Origin: Mycobacterium sp.
Lineage (GTDB): Bacteria; Actinomycetota; Actinomycetes; Mycobacteriales; Mycobacteriaceae
DNA length: 64,000 nucleotides
Assembly: GCF_002863225.1 (NCBI RefSeq)
Contig: NZ_PKEK01000040.1
Coordinates: 248,001-312,000 of the forward strand
Reading direction: 5' to 3'
A program made the position numbers and the translations under genes. Positions 1 to 9,558 of the stretch are shown piece by piece (position 1 is the first letter of the stretch; each line of letters begins with the position of its first letter). Under the pieces are notes generated by a model. That model was not told the DNA's origin, ran no database searches, and saw only the letters and a program-made list of their open reading frames with translations.

Positions 1-883
1 GCATTGCGAGCATTGACAACACCACCGGCACCGGGTCGCGGTGGGTGAACACCACGACGACACCGGGAAAGACCGCGTCTAGAACCGGCAGTTGTTCGAG
101 GTGCTGAGGCGACTTCAGCAGCCAGCGTCGGCCACCGCGGAGGAATTGCAGCGCCTTCAGTTGCAATTTCAGATGCTCGTAGGACGACGTCTGATCGTGG
201 CCCAGGTAGTAGTCGCGCCAGCGCGGGACATGAGCGAGTGTCTCGAAGAGCATCGTGGAGAAGTCGTTGGCCAGCAGCTGGATCTCTTCGTGGGCATGCT
301 CAGTGGTCATCTCGTGCATCAGCGGGAAGTGCGGCATCGCCGCATTCATGAAGTCGACCGCGGCATCCATCCGTCCTCGGCGCGGATCCGGTTCGATTCC
401 CCGCTCGGCCGGCAAGGGGAACGGCTCCACACTCTCCCAGTACGGAAGGGATCTGAAGGTAGGCCCGGCCGCGAGCAAATTGTGCAGGTGGGTGGTGCCG
501 GTGCGGGGCAGGCCGGCGATGACGACCGGTGGCAGCAACTCGATCTGGTGGATCTCGGGATGACGCGCCAACAGGTCGTTGAGCAGCAGCCGATTTTTGA
601 GCGACTGCAGCACCTGGGCATGGAAGTTGACGATCCCGGCGCCGTGCAGGCCGCCGATCTCACCCAAGGCGGCCAGGTAGACCTCGAGGCGCTCCCGATA
701 ATCGTCCGGTCCGAAGTCCGTCAGCCCCGTCTCGACCGCGGCCTTGGCGTGCAGTGTCGCGCTGTCCAGTGGGCACTCGGCGGCCATACCGGCCATCAGC
801 TGGTGGAGTTGATCGATCTCGGGGCTGAACCGCGGTGCGTCCAGGTCATCGAGATGCACCGGCGGCGGTGCCGTATTGGTCAT
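1..883 (-). CDS. Sulfotransferase family protein, 3' end cut by window edge
   Basis: This reading frame stays open from the ATG at 883 to the first base of the window, giving about 294 residues without the C-terminus. It shows the PAPS 5'-phosphate loop GLPRTGTTH at about residues 124-132 and a downstream FTHRDP motif near residue 280 that fits the 3'-phosphate-binding strand of the Sulfotransfer_3 family. Such proteins move a sulfuryl group from PAPS to a hydroxyl or amine; mycobacteria carry many of unknown substrate. Its start is only 28 bases from the divergent TetR gene, so that regulator probably controls it. The substrate cannot be predicted from what is visible. Confidence 0.9.
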   Translation of the reverse strand, partial: MTNTAPPPVHLDDLDAPRFSPEIDQLHQLMAGMAAECPLDSATLHAKAAVETGLTDFGPDDYRERLEVYLAALGEIGGLHGAGIVNFHAQVLQSLKNRLLLNDLLARHPEIHQIELLPPVVIAGLPRTGTTHLHNLLAAGPTFRSLPYWESVEPFPLPAERGIEPDPRRGRMDAAVDFMNAAMPHFPLMHEMTTEHAHEEIQLLANDFSTMLFETLAHVPRWRDYYLGHDQTSSYEHLKLQLKALQFLRGGRRWLLKSPQHLEQLPVLDAVFPGVVVVFTHRDPVPVVLSMLAM

Positions 884-911
884 GGCGAATTATGTTACTC
901 TGAGTTTCGTA
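884..911. promoter_or_regulatory. Divergent promoter/operator between sulfotransferase and TetR genes
   Basis: Only 28 bases separate the two divergent starts. The gap holds the short inverted repeat ACTC-T-GAGT at 897-905, flanked by TTAC at 895 and GTAA ending at 912. TetR proteins usually bind such dyads over their own divergent promoter. The gap is too short for two ordinary leaders, so at least one transcript may be leaderless. Assignment as the TetR site is inference. Confidence 0.35.
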
Positions 912-1487
912 ATGACGACGGAACTTGGGCGGCCACGCGACAAGCGCATCGACGGCGCGGTGCTCCGCTCGACGGTCGACCTGCTCGCCGAGACCGGATA
1001 CGCCGCCCTTTCGGTTGACGCCATCGCGCGCCGGGCCGGCACCAGCAAGCCCGCCATTTACCGGCGCTGGGCCAGCAAGGCACACCTGGTCCACGAGGCG
1101 GTCTTTCCCATCGATGACGCCACGGCGCTGCCGGACACCGGTTCGCTGGCCGGAGATGTTCGCGAGATGGTCCGCCGGACCGCGGCTGTGCTCACGACTC
1201 CAGCTGCTCGGGCGGCGCTGCCCGGACTGGTCGGCGAGATGGCTGCCGACCTGACTTTGCACGGGGTCCTGCTGGAGCGGTTCGGCGACATCCTTTCGCG
1301 CGGGTTGACCGACCGGCTTGCCGATGCCGTCGTGCGCGGCGAGGTTCGGCCCGACGTCACGGCCGCCGACGTCGTCGAGGTCGTCGCCGGCACCACCTTT
1401 CTGGCCCTGCTCACCCGCGGCGACACTCTGGGCGACGCGTGGGTGCGCCGCACCGCCGACTTCATCACGAGAGGAATCCGCGGATGA
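912..1487 (+). CDS. TetR/AcrR family transcriptional regulator
   Basis: A 191-residue protein with an N-terminal TetR helix-turn-helix at about residues 10-60, including the characteristic run TSKPAIYRRWASK, and a helical C-terminal ligand domain. An in-frame TTG and ATG lie further upstream, but the ATG at 912 gives the normal TetR length and leaves the divergent sulfotransferase start free. Its stop overlaps the ATG of the next gene by four bases (1484-1487), so the DUF1214 gene is translationally coupled and probably autoregulated with it. The ligand is unknown. Confidence 0.9.
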   Translation: MTTELGRPRDKRIDGAVLRSTVDLLAETGYAALSVDAIARRAGTSKPAIYRRWASKAHLVHEAVFPIDDATALPDTGSLAGDVREMVRRTAAVLTTPAARAALPGLVGEMAADLTLHGVLLERFGDILSRGLTDRLADAVVRGEVRPDVTAADVVEVVAGTTFLALLTRGDTLGDAWVRRTADFITRGIRG

Positions 1488-2605
1488 CCGACGTCCAGCA
1501 TGAATCCACTGCCGCATGGCATGAACTGCTGGCGACCCTGGGCGGTTTGGACCGGTCGTTCCTCGACGGAGAGCGCGCCGTCACCGACGACCGGCAGATC
1601 GCTGACGGCTACCGGATGCTCGCCACCACGTTGGGGGTGGCCTTCGACACCTATCTGTTCGCAGAGCCGAGTCGCCCGGATTTCGTGGCGGTCAACACTC
1701 CCTTCCGGCGGGACCGCCGCTGGGGAGGAGACAACACCGATGCCTACTACTACATCTGCCCGGTGGACCCCCGTCGCCGCTATCGCATCAGCGGCAACCG
1801 GGGTGACAGCGTCTACTTCTCCCTTACCGCCTACAACGAGCCGGCGCCGGGAGCCTGGTCGGACCGCATCGTGGCCATCGCGCGCGACGACGACCTCGAG
1901 TTCGATGCCGACGGCAACTTCTCGTTCGACTTCGGGCCGACACCCGATGCCGCAGTGTTGATGACCCGCGACTACCAGGCCGACCCACGGACCGGACGCC
2001 GGGTCCGCTGGCACATCGAGTCGCTCGACGAACCCGCGGACGTTCGGCATGGCGATGCCGAGACGGCGGCGAAGCTTCGCGCCGCGGCAGCCTGGATGCG
2101 CACCATGTTCGCGATCATCCCGCTGGCGGTGGGTGCCAGGGTCGATGACACGCATGCCCTCGGCCACGAGATCGTCCACGCAGCAAACCAATTCGCGGAG
2201 CCCTACCAGGTGCCCGACGCCAACTTCGGCTGGTCGGCCCGCGATGCCTGTTACTCCTACGGCAGCTTCGAGCTCGACGACGACGAAGCGCTGGTCATCA
2301 CCCACCGGCCGCCCGCCTGCCGCTTCTGGAACCTGGTGGTGTGGAACCAGTTCATGGCAACGCACGGTGTCAGTGACGGCCGTTGTTCATTGAATGGCCA
2401 CAGCGCGGTACCCAACGCCGACGGATCGGTGACGATTGTGCTCAGTCGGGGCCTGACGGCACATCCGAATTCGCTGACCACACTTGACTATCCCCGCGGT
2501 AACCTCGCGTTTCGCTGGTTTCTGGCCGATCAGGTGCCGGCCCTGCCCCGCGCGCAACTGGTGAAAGTGGCTGATGCGCCGACCGGTATCGACGGCCCGT
2601 GTTGA
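1484..2605 (+). CDS. DUF1214 domain-containing protein
   Basis: A 373-residue protein without signal peptide or membrane segment. The segments YYICPVDPRRRYRISGNRGD (about residues 86-105) and RFWNLVVWNQFM in the C-terminal third match the DUF1214-type beta-rich fold that mycobacteria keep in several copies beside lipid or steroid metabolism genes. The biochemical role of the family is not established. The ATG at 1484 overlaps the TetR stop, so the two genes form an operon, and the divergent sulfotransferase may belong to the same response. Confidence 0.75.
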   Translation: MTDVQHESTAAWHELLATLGGLDRSFLDGERAVTDDRQIADGYRMLATTLGVAFDTYLFAEPSRPDFVAVNTPFRRDRRWGGDNTDAYYYICPVDPRRRYRISGNRGDSVYFSLTAYNEPAPGAWSDRIVAIARDDDLEFDADGNFSFDFGPTPDAAVLMTRDYQADPRTGRRVRWHIESLDEPADVRHGDAETAAKLRAAAAWMRTMFAIIPLAVGARVDDTHALGHEIVHAANQFAEPYQVPDANFGWSARDACYSYGSFELDDDEALVITHRPPACRFWNLVVWNQFMATHGVSDGRCSLNGHSAVPNADGSVTIVLSRGLTAHPNSLTTLDYPRGNLAFRWFLADQVPALPRAQLVKVADAPTGIDGPC

Positions 2606-2736
2606 ATCAGTCTGCAGCGCTACCCAACTGATAGCGACCTGTCGGGTCGGGCGCCGTCGGCCTGCAGAAAGTGCCACAGGCTACGCCCAGAGAATTCTTA
2701 GTTTGGCCAAGCTTTTGTATGGGAACCTTCTGCGTC

Positions 2737-3492
2737 ATGAATGCGCGTCGAGTCAATCGTTCAGTTGGTGCCGCACTGATCGCAGCGTGGGGGCTGGGCG
2801 CCTCCGCTCTCCCCGTCGGCATAGTCCCCTCGGCATCCGCCCAGCCGTGTCCCGACACCCAGGTGGTATTCGCCCGCGGCACCGGCGAAGAGCCGGGTGT
2901 GGGGCCGACCGGACAGGCCTTCATCGACGCGCTCCGCGGCCGCCTGGGCAACAAGTCGCTGGAGGTCTACCCGGTGAACTATCCAGCGAGCGACCAATGG
3001 TCGACCGGTCTGGATGGCATCCGGGACGCCGGAGCGCACGTGGTGTCGGAGGCCAAGACGTGCCCCAACACCAAGATGGTGCTCGGCGGCTACTCACAGG
3101 GCGCGGCGGTCGCAGGCTTCGTGACGTCTCCCGCGGTTCCGGACTCGGTGCCGAAAGACGTCGATCCGGCGACCATCCCGAAGCCGCTGGACCCAGCCTT
3201 GGCTGATCACGTCGCGGCAGTCGTGCTGTTCGGTACGCCCAACGTCCGGGCAATGGACTTCCTCGGCCAACCCCAGCTGGTGATCGGGCCGCTGTACCAG
3301 GCCAAGACCATCGAGGTTTGTGCGGTCGAAGATCCGGTCTGCTCGGAGGGCGTGAACTTCTCCGCGCACAACAGTTACGTCGACGACGGCAGTGTGATCG
3401 CGCAGGGAGCCGACTTCGCCGCCAATCGTCTGCAAGGACCCGGCGGATCACCGGCAGCCCGGACGGCTCAGCACGGCGGCTTCGGCAGCTGA
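2737..3492 (+). CDS. Exported cutinase-family esterase (Culp-like)
   Basis: A 251-residue serine esterase. The start at 2737 gives a typical Sec signal peptide: Arg-rich N-terminus, hydrophobic core, ASA-Q cleavage region near residue 35. An upstream in-frame ATG at 2671 would spoil the signal. The nucleophile is Ser120 in GGYSQGA, and the acid and base lie in the EDPVC and AHNSY segments near the C-terminus. Paired cysteines (PCPD, KTCPN, EVCAVEDPVC) fit the two disulfides of cutinases. Mycobacterial Culp proteins hydrolyse fatty esters or phospholipids at the envelope. It is followed by about 190 bases without a gene. Confidence 0.92.
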   Translation: MNARRVNRSVGAALIAAWGLGASALPVGIVPSASAQPCPDTQVVFARGTGEEPGVGPTGQAFIDALRGRLGNKSLEVYPVNYPASDQWSTGLDGIRDAGAHVVSEAKTCPNTKMVLGGYSQGAAVAGFVTSPAVPDSVPKDVDPATIPKPLDPALADHVAAVVLFGTPNVRAMDFLGQPQLVIGPLYQAKTIEVCAVEDPVCSEGVNFSAHNSYVDDGSVIAQGADFAANRLQGPGGSPAARTAQHGGFGS

Positions 3493-3684
3493 ACCAGCCT
3501 GCTCCGGCACCGCTCCTGAGCCCATCCGGTGGGTCGTCATCAGTTTGGCGCTCAACCTGATTCGGTTGGACTCGCGGCGCCGCGACATTTCCGTACGGCG
3601 CAAAACGCGATTCGTCGCGCCTGCGATTCTGCGTGGGCTAGCGTCGAGGTCGGTCTGTTGCCGCATGCCGAACGGAGAACATCG

Positions 3685-4773
3685 ATGACGATACGTGTCG
3701 CCCACGTCGGTACCGGGAATGTCGGTCGGCTGGCGTTGATCGAGCTGATCGAGAACCCACAGTTCGAGCTCACCGGAGTCTGCGTCTCGACGCCCGCGAA
3801 GGTCGGCAGAGACGCCGGTGAACTCGCCGGCTTGGCGGTCGTGACCGGAATCGCCGCGGTCGACAACCTCGATGCCCTGCTGGCCGCCGAACCGGATTGC
3901 GTCGTGTACTGCGCGATGGGCGACACGCGTCTGCCCGAAGCGATGGCCGACGTCATGCGGATTCTCGCCGCCGGCGTCAATGTGGTCGGGTCGTCGCCCG
4001 GGTTGCTGCAGTATCCCTGGGGTGTGATGCCGGACAAGTACATTCAACGTGTCGAAGATGCTGCGGTGCAGGGGAATTCGAGTCTTTTCATCTCCGGCGT
4101 CGACCCGGGGTTCGTCAACGACCTGATCCCGTTCGCGCTGGCCGGCACGTGTCAGCGTATCGAGCAGGTCCGCTGCATGGAGATCCACGATTATGCGTCC
4201 TACGACGGTGCAGAGGTCATGCACTACATGGGTTTCGCGCGGCCCCTGGACGAGATTCCGATGCTGCTGCAGCCGGGTGTGCTCAGCATCGCGTGGGGCA
4301 CTGCGATCCGGCAGTTGGCCGCGGGTCTGGGCATCGAAGTGGACGAAATCACCGAGTCCTACCAACGCGAGCCGGCGCCCGAGGACTTCGACATCGCGGT
4401 CGGTCACGTGGCCAAAGGAACGTTGGCGGTGTTGCAGTTCGAAATCCGCGGCATGGTCAACGGCCACCCGGCGATCGTCATCGAGCACATCACCCGGTTG
4501 CGTCCGGATTTGCGACCCGACTTACCGCAGCCCGCCGCGGGCGGTGGCTCGTACCGCATCGAGATCACCGGCGAGCCTTCCTACGCGGTCGACATCGTGC
4601 CGAGCAGTCGGTACGGGGACCACAACCAGGCCGCGATCTGCGGCGCGGCCGGCCGCATCGTCAACGCTATTCCGGCAGTGGTCGCGGCCGCACCGGGCAT
4701 CAGGTCGACGCTGGACCTCCCGCTAGTCACCGGTCGAGCGTTGTACGCCCGTGACGAGGTCGCCGCCCGCTAG
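3685..4773 (+). CDS. Dihydrodipicolinate reductase-like NAD(P)-dependent oxidoreductase
   Basis: A 362-residue protein with an N-terminal Rossmann fold (VAHVGTGNVGRLAL, residues 5-18) followed by a DapB-like alpha/beta domain. It is about 100 residues longer than true DapB and belongs to the mycobacterial group annotated as dihydrodipicolinate reductase or amine-dehydrogenase-like proteins, whose substrates are mostly unknown. The ATG at 3685 has ACGGAG a few bases upstream; the longer reading frame from 3529 lacks such a site. It stands alone, so lysine synthesis is unlikely to be its role. Confidence 0.82.
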   Translation: MTIRVAHVGTGNVGRLALIELIENPQFELTGVCVSTPAKVGRDAGELAGLAVVTGIAAVDNLDALLAAEPDCVVYCAMGDTRLPEAMADVMRILAAGVNVVGSSPGLLQYPWGVMPDKYIQRVEDAAVQGNSSLFISGVDPGFVNDLIPFALAGTCQRIEQVRCMEIHDYASYDGAEVMHYMGFARPLDEIPMLLQPGVLSIAWGTAIRQLAAGLGIEVDEITESYQREPAPEDFDIAVGHVAKGTLAVLQFEIRGMVNGHPAIVIEHITRLRPDLRPDLPQPAAGGGSYRIEITGEPSYAVDIVPSSRYGDHNQAAICGAAGRIVNAIPAVVAAAPGIRSTLDLPLVTGRALYARDEVAAR

Positions 4774-4988
4774 TTTCGAAAACTACTCTCTCACTGAAGT
4801 TTCGGGGATCTGAGTCCACGCATCGGATGCTCAGCGTCGTGTGCTTCGGCAACGGTGGTTGACGCGAGCGGCTTTCAGATCAGTCGCTGCCTTCGGCGCG
4901 TGCGCCGCGAGAGCACTGTTTCAGGAGTACTGCCGCCGGTCGCCGATGAGATACGGTTTCCGTCACAGGAGTCAAAGGAGAGCGGTCG

Positions 4989-5567
4989 ATGAGAATTCCC
5001 CCGGCAGTGGCAGCCGCCGCGGTGATCACGGCGACTCTGGTGGGAGTGTCGGCCTGCGGGAACGACTCCCAATCGGCCAAGCCGGAGTCGAGTTCGAGCA
5101 CCACTCCCCGCCCGGTGATCACGGACTACACCACGCTGCTGATCAAGGCCGGCGACATCAAAGCACCCGATGCCTTCACCGCGGGCCCGGCGACGAAAAA
5201 CCCGAACGGTGAGCAGGGTGCGACGGTCACGTTCACCGACCAAGATCACAGCCACGCCATTGTCGACACCATCCACGTCTTGCCGGACATCCAAGCCGCA
5301 GCCGGCGCCCTGGAATCGGCGAAGGCCACTCACCGTGAAACTCTTCTCGCCAAGTCGCTGAACGCCGAGGTCGGCGTCAGCGGCGCGACGATATCGGGAT
5401 TGTCGCCGGACCACTCCAAAGGGGTGACGGTGCTGGTGTTCACCCGGGACAGGGTGTTGGTCACGCTGGAATTCGACGGTCCCTCGTTTGCCTTGGCCCC
5501 GCAGGAGTTCATCACCCAGGTCGGCCAGAAGCAGGACGAGGCGGTCAAAGCGGCTTTCGGCGGCTGA
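4989..5567 (+). CDS. Putative lipoprotein
   Basis: A 192-residue protein with a lipoprotein signal: hydrophobic residues 6-19 then the lipobox VSAC, which places the lipidated cysteine at residue 23. A Ser/Thr-rich linker (about residues 27-42) leads to a soluble domain with no motif I can name. The ATG at 4989 is preceded at optimal distance by AAGGAG (4975-4980). Small mycobacterial lipoproteins of this layout are anchored on the outer face of the plasma membrane. Function unknown. Confidence 0.8.
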   Translation: MRIPPAVAAAAVITATLVGVSACGNDSQSAKPESSSSTTPRPVITDYTTLLIKAGDIKAPDAFTAGPATKNPNGEQGATVTFTDQDHSHAIVDTIHVLPDIQAAAGALESAKATHRETLLAKSLNAEVGVSGATISGLSPDHSKGVTVLVFTRDRVLVTLEFDGPSFALAPQEFITQVGQKQDEAVKAAFGG

Positions 5568-5617
5568 CCGCCAAGATCCACGGCAATTCGCAATCAACGG
5601 GCTGTTCGCCGATGGCC

Positions 5618-6886
5618 TCAGAACGCTTCCGGATTCTGTTGCACGTCGACGGGGACCGGGTGGTTGTAGAGCCGTGAAGCGTTCTCCCAGGTGAACTTTC
5701 GAATCAGGTGTGGGGATAGGTCGCCGATCTGCTCGTGCACGGTTTCCTGCGTGTGCGGCCATGTCGAGTCGCAATGCGGGTAGTCGGCTTCCAGCATGAT
5801 GTTGTCGGCGCCGATACGGTCGTGCTGCACGAAGGACGACTTGTCTTCCACTGCGCAGAACCAGAAGTTGCGGGTGAACACCTCGGCCGGCGTGAGCCTC
5901 TCACCCAGCGCCGCCCACGTGCCATACATCTCGTGATAGCTGAGCATGTGGTCGAGCCGGTCCAATAGCCCAGCGACCCAACCGATTCCGCCCTCGGACA
6001 GACAGATCTTCAGATCGGGAAATCTGCTGGGCAGCCCTGAGTACAGCCAATCGACCGCCGCTGAGATGGCGTAGGCGAAGAACAGCACGCCCTGTACATC
6101 CGGTGGCGCGTCCTCGGTCGTCGACGGCGACGAGCCCGAAGATCCGATGTGCAGGTTCACCACGGTCCCGGTGTCGGCGCAGGCAGCCATCATCGGATCC
6201 CAGTGGCCCGAGTGGATGCTCGGCAATCCCAGCATCGACGGGTTCTCGCTGAACGTCACGGCGTGAAAGCCGCGCCCGGCGTTCTCCCGGATCATCTGGG
6301 CGCCGAGGTCGGGATCGAGCAGCCACGGCAGCTGGCACGGAATGATCCGTCCGGGGTAGGAACCGGCCCACACTTCGTGGTGCCAGTCGTTCCAAGCCCG
6401 CACCGAGGCCAACGCAAGGTCGCGATCGTTGGTCACCTGCTGGAGGCGCTGGCCGGCGAAGCCCGGCAGAAATGAGGGGAAATTCAACGACGCGTAGACG
6501 CCATTGAGGTTCATGTCGTTGACCCGCTCGTGGATGTCCCATGCGCCCCTACGCATTTCGTCGAAACGAACCGGCTCGAAACCGTACTCGGACACCGGCC
6601 GCCCGACGACGGCATTGAAGCCTACATTCGGCAGTGCCTGGTTGTCGTAGACCCAGGTCTGACCACCGTCGGCCGTGTCGACGACCTTGGGGGCGCGGTC
6701 AGCGAGGCGCTGTGGAAGGCGTCCGGTGAAGGTGTCCGGCGGTTCGACGATGTGGTCATCCACGGAGATCAGCGTGTAGCGGCGGTGCGCCCGGGGCGGA
6801 TCCGGCAGGAAGGTCACCGATCGGTCTTCTCCGGTCTTGGCGGTGGTGAAGTTCAGGTCGGCAGCCAAGTCGTCGATCGATTTCAT
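5618..6886 (-). CDS. Amidohydrolase-2 family protein
   Basis: A 422-residue TIM-barrel hydrolase of the Amidohydro_2 type. The N-terminal ISVDDHIVEPPD carries the first metal-binding motif, NLHIGSSG supplies the next histidine, and EADYPHCDSTWPH near the C-terminus holds the conserved acid. In mycobacteria these proteins often occur with CoA ligases and steroid or aromatic degradation genes. It starts 49 bases after the acyl-CoA ligase stop, so the two are probably co-transcribed. I chose ATG 6886 because AAGGGG lies just upstream; a GTG at 6892 is the alternative. The substrate is unknown. Confidence 0.88.
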   Translation of the reverse strand: MKSIDDLAADLNFTTAKTGEDRSVTFLPDPPRAHRRYTLISVDDHIVEPPDTFTGRLPQRLADRAPKVVDTADGGQTWVYDNQALPNVGFNAVVGRPVSEYGFEPVRFDEMRRGAWDIHERVNDMNLNGVYASLNFPSFLPGFAGQRLQQVTNDRDLALASVRAWNDWHHEVWAGSYPGRIIPCQLPWLLDPDLGAQMIRENAGRGFHAVTFSENPSMLGLPSIHSGHWDPMMAACADTGTVVNLHIGSSGSSPSTTEDAPPDVQGVLFFAYAISAAVDWLYSGLPSRFPDLKICLSEGGIGWVAGLLDRLDHMLSYHEMYGTWAALGERLTPAEVFTRNFWFCAVEDKSSFVQHDRIGADNIMLEADYPHCDSTWPHTQETVHEQIGDLSPHLIRKFTWENASRLYNHPVPVDVQQNPEAF

Positions 6887-6934
6887 CGCCACCCCTTCAG
6901 TCCAGCACCGCGGGATCGGTTTTGACGGTGAGCG

Positions 6935-8557
6935 TCAGGAACGTCCATCGTCGGTCTCCATCCTGACCTGAACATCTTCGCGCAGTACACCTTTGGCGAT
7001 CTTGCCACCCGACGATCGCGGCAGTTCATCCATCACGATAAGCCGCTCGGGCAACAGCTCTTTCGAAACTCCGGCCGCCAGGAGGTAGTCGGTGAGGTCG
7101 GGCAGGCTGATCGTCTGCGAATCGACCAGTTCGGTATAGAGACAAACCTTTTCACCGAAAACCGGGTCGGCCATCGCTACCGCCGCGGCGACCGCGATCG
7201 CGGGGTGCATGGTCGCAGCGTCCTCGACCTGGGCGGCGCTGATGTTCTTGCCGCCGCGCAGGATGAAATCCGACGTGCGACCGGTGACGCTCAGATATCC
7301 ATCGGCGTCGATCTCGCAGATGTCACCCATCCGCATCCAGCCGTCGCGGGTGAACAGCTTGTCGTGGCCGGTGCCGCCCAGGTAGCCCAGACTGGTGGCG
7401 GGACCCCGACAGGCCGGCTGCCCACGGCCGATGTCGGTGACATCCCGATCGCCGTCGAACAGTCGCACCGACATCTCCGGCACTATCCGGCCCCCTGTCC
7501 GCAGCCGGCGGGGCTGCGAATCGTCCACCGTGGTGGCGCTCAGCATGCCGGTCTCGTTCGAGCCGTAGAACTGGAGAATCGTTGCCCCGGTCAACTTCTC
7601 GAACTCTGCGGCAGGCCGGTACGGCAGCGCCTCGCCGCCGGTGAACACCACCCGCAACGAGCTCAGGTCGTACTCCTTCGACGCGCTGTCCGCAATGAGC
7701 ATTGTCAATTGCGTACTGACGCAACACAGCACGGTGACGCGATGCTCGGCAATCGCCTCACACGTCGCCCTGGCGCTGAAGCGTTCCAGCAGGACGGCGG
7801 TGGCACCCAGGAATATCGGCGTGGTGTGACTGGTCCAAAGCCCGAATCCGAATGGCGTGGGAATGACGGGCAGGAAAACGTCGTCCGGTATCAGGCGACC
7901 GTTCGCGAGGGCCTTCTGATGGAAGTAGTACCAACGGTTCTGGGTGTGGACCACGCATTTGGGCAGTCCTGTGGTGCCGGACGTGGAGTTGATCAGGAAG
8001 GGGTCGTCGGAGCCGATCGGCTCGCCTGCCGGCAATCCGATCGGCGGGGCTTGGAGATCCAGGCGCGATCCGGGCGTGAGTGACACCACCGGTACGGAAG
8101 CGTCGACCAGGCCGGCCGCGGCGCGGACCGCGTCGTCTTTGCGTGGTGCGTCGCAGATCAACATGTCCGGCCGCGAGCTGTGCAGTATCGAGGTCACCTC
8201 TCGGGTGCCGGCTCGTGCGCCGATACCGACGACGATCCCGCCGCAGCGCTCGATGGCGACCAACAGCACGTGGATATTTGCGGAGTCGCCGTGCCATACC
8301 GCGATCCGGTCTCCTCGCGACACGCCGGCGCCGGCCAGTTGTTCAGCCAAACTAGTTGCAATGCCATCGAATTCGTGCCACGTCAACGACGGGCCGTGGT
8401 GGTCGATGTAGGCCGGGCGGTCTGGACTCTGCTCGGCGTTACGGCTGACCGCGGCGGAAAGCGTCAGGTCGGACCACCAGCCCGCAGCGCGATAGCGGGC
8501 TGATTCCTCGTCGGTGAAGGCCGGCGAGCCCACCGTGTCCAGGCCGCCGGTGCTCAT
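6935..8557 (-). CDS. AMP-dependent acyl-CoA synthetase/ligase
   Basis: A 540-residue member of the ANL superfamily that would activate a carboxylic acid as acyl-AMP and then acyl-CoA. Visible motifs are the P-loop STSGTTGLPK, the acyl-adenylate motif YGSNETG, the hinge region GRTSDFILRGGKN, and the C-terminal catalytic lysine in SSGGKIAKGVL. It heads a probable two-gene operon with the amidohydrolase, suggesting breakdown of an acid released by or fed to that enzyme. The start is ATG 8557 or the GTG just before it. Substrate not deducible. Confidence 0.9.
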   Translation of the reverse strand: MSTGGLDTVGSPAFTDEESARYRAAGWWSDLTLSAAVSRNAEQSPDRPAYIDHHGPSLTWHEFDGIATSLAEQLAGAGVSRGDRIAVWHGDSANIHVLLVAIERCGGIVVGIGARAGTREVTSILHSSRPDMLICDAPRKDDAVRAAAGLVDASVPVVSLTPGSRLDLQAPPIGLPAGEPIGSDDPFLINSTSGTTGLPKCVVHTQNRWYYFHQKALANGRLIPDDVFLPVIPTPFGFGLWTSHTTPIFLGATAVLLERFSARATCEAIAEHRVTVLCCVSTQLTMLIADSASKEYDLSSLRVVFTGGEALPYRPAAEFEKLTGATILQFYGSNETGMLSATTVDDSQPRRLRTGGRIVPEMSVRLFDGDRDVTDIGRGQPACRGPATSLGYLGGTGHDKLFTRDGWMRMGDICEIDADGYLSVTGRTSDFILRGGKNISAAQVEDAATMHPAIAVAAAVAMADPVFGEKVCLYTELVDSQTISLPDLTDYLLAAGVSKELLPERLIVMDELPRSSGGKIAKGVLREDVQVRMETDDGRS

Positions 8558-8605
8558 CACCCGATGATATGGCGACGGGCCGCCCGGCAGACCGGCATTG
8601 GTTGA

Positions 8606-9558
8606 TCAGGTCGGCTGACGCAGTGGCAGCCCGGCCGCGCGGTAGATCGCGTCGATGACCGCCATGTTCTCGATGGCGTCCTCGGGCGTGGTTCGCACAG
8701 GTTCCCCTCGCAGTACCGCCGCGGCGAACGCGTCGAGCTGATACGCGTAGGACGGGCGGCGGGAAAAGCGCTCGACCCGCCTCCCCTCAGGTACGCGAAC
8801 GGCCAGCCGGTGGACGTAGTGCGGCGTCACCGGGTTGAACAGCGACAACTCGCCTCGATCGCCGATCACCCGAGTGCTGGTCTCGAGCAGCCGCGCCGAC
8901 CATATCGAGCAGCGCACACGACCGGTGTGCCCCTCGGCAAACGTCAACTCGGCCGTCATCGCGCGGGCGTCGACCCACCGAAGGTGCGGACCATGTGGAC
9001 GGCGTAGCACCCCGCATCCATCAACGCACCACCGGCAAGCGGGTAGCTGTAGCGGATGTCGGAGAACACCGGCAGCGGGAAACACAATGTCGCCTCGACC
9101 CGCTGGAGTTTGCCCAACGCGCCCGACGCGATGATCTGCTCGGTGCGCAGCGCCAGCGGGTGGTAGCGGTAGTGGAAAGCCTCCATCACCACCCGATCCG
9201 ACTTCGCAGCCGCGTCGGCGATCTCTGTTGCCTCGGCGGCGTTGGCGGTGAACGGCTTTTCGCACAACACGTGCTTGCCGGCGTCGAGCGCGGCACGAGT
9301 CCATTTGCCGTGCAAGCCGTTCGGAAGTGGGTTGTAGACGGCATCCACCTCTGGGTCGTCGATCAGCGCCTGGTAGCTGTCGTGCACTCGCGCGATGCCG
9401 TGCTTGGCCGCAAATGCCCGGGCACGGCCGACGTCGCGCGCGGCTACTGCAGCGACCACGACCTCGGCGTTGTCGCGTGCGGGCTTGATCACTGCGGCCG
9501 GGGCGATACGGGCCGCGCCGAGCACGCCGAGACGTAACGGCTTTTCCTGTGCGGGCAC
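8606..9558 (-). pseudogene. Gfo/Idh/MocA-family oxidoreductase, frame broken by an internal deletion
   Basis: The N-terminal frame (9558 to 8956) encodes an NAD(P)-binding Rossmann domain (LGVLGAARIAPA) and the motif CEKPFTAN, then runs into a stop after RTFGGSTPAR. The rest of the protein continues in another frame from VDARAMTAEL to the stop at 8606. The two parts give about 198 and 122 residues, nearly full length for the family, with roughly 15 codons missing at 8960-8990. The junction bases read as G-S-T-P in one frame and V-D-A-R in the other, as expected from deletion between two copies of a short GTCGACGCCCG-like repeat. An assembly error is the alternative. Confidence 0.8.

Noticed and set aside
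3448..4488. Minus-strand open frame opposite the DapB-like gene
   Set aside because: Antisense to a Rossmann-fold enzyme and lacks any protein family features.
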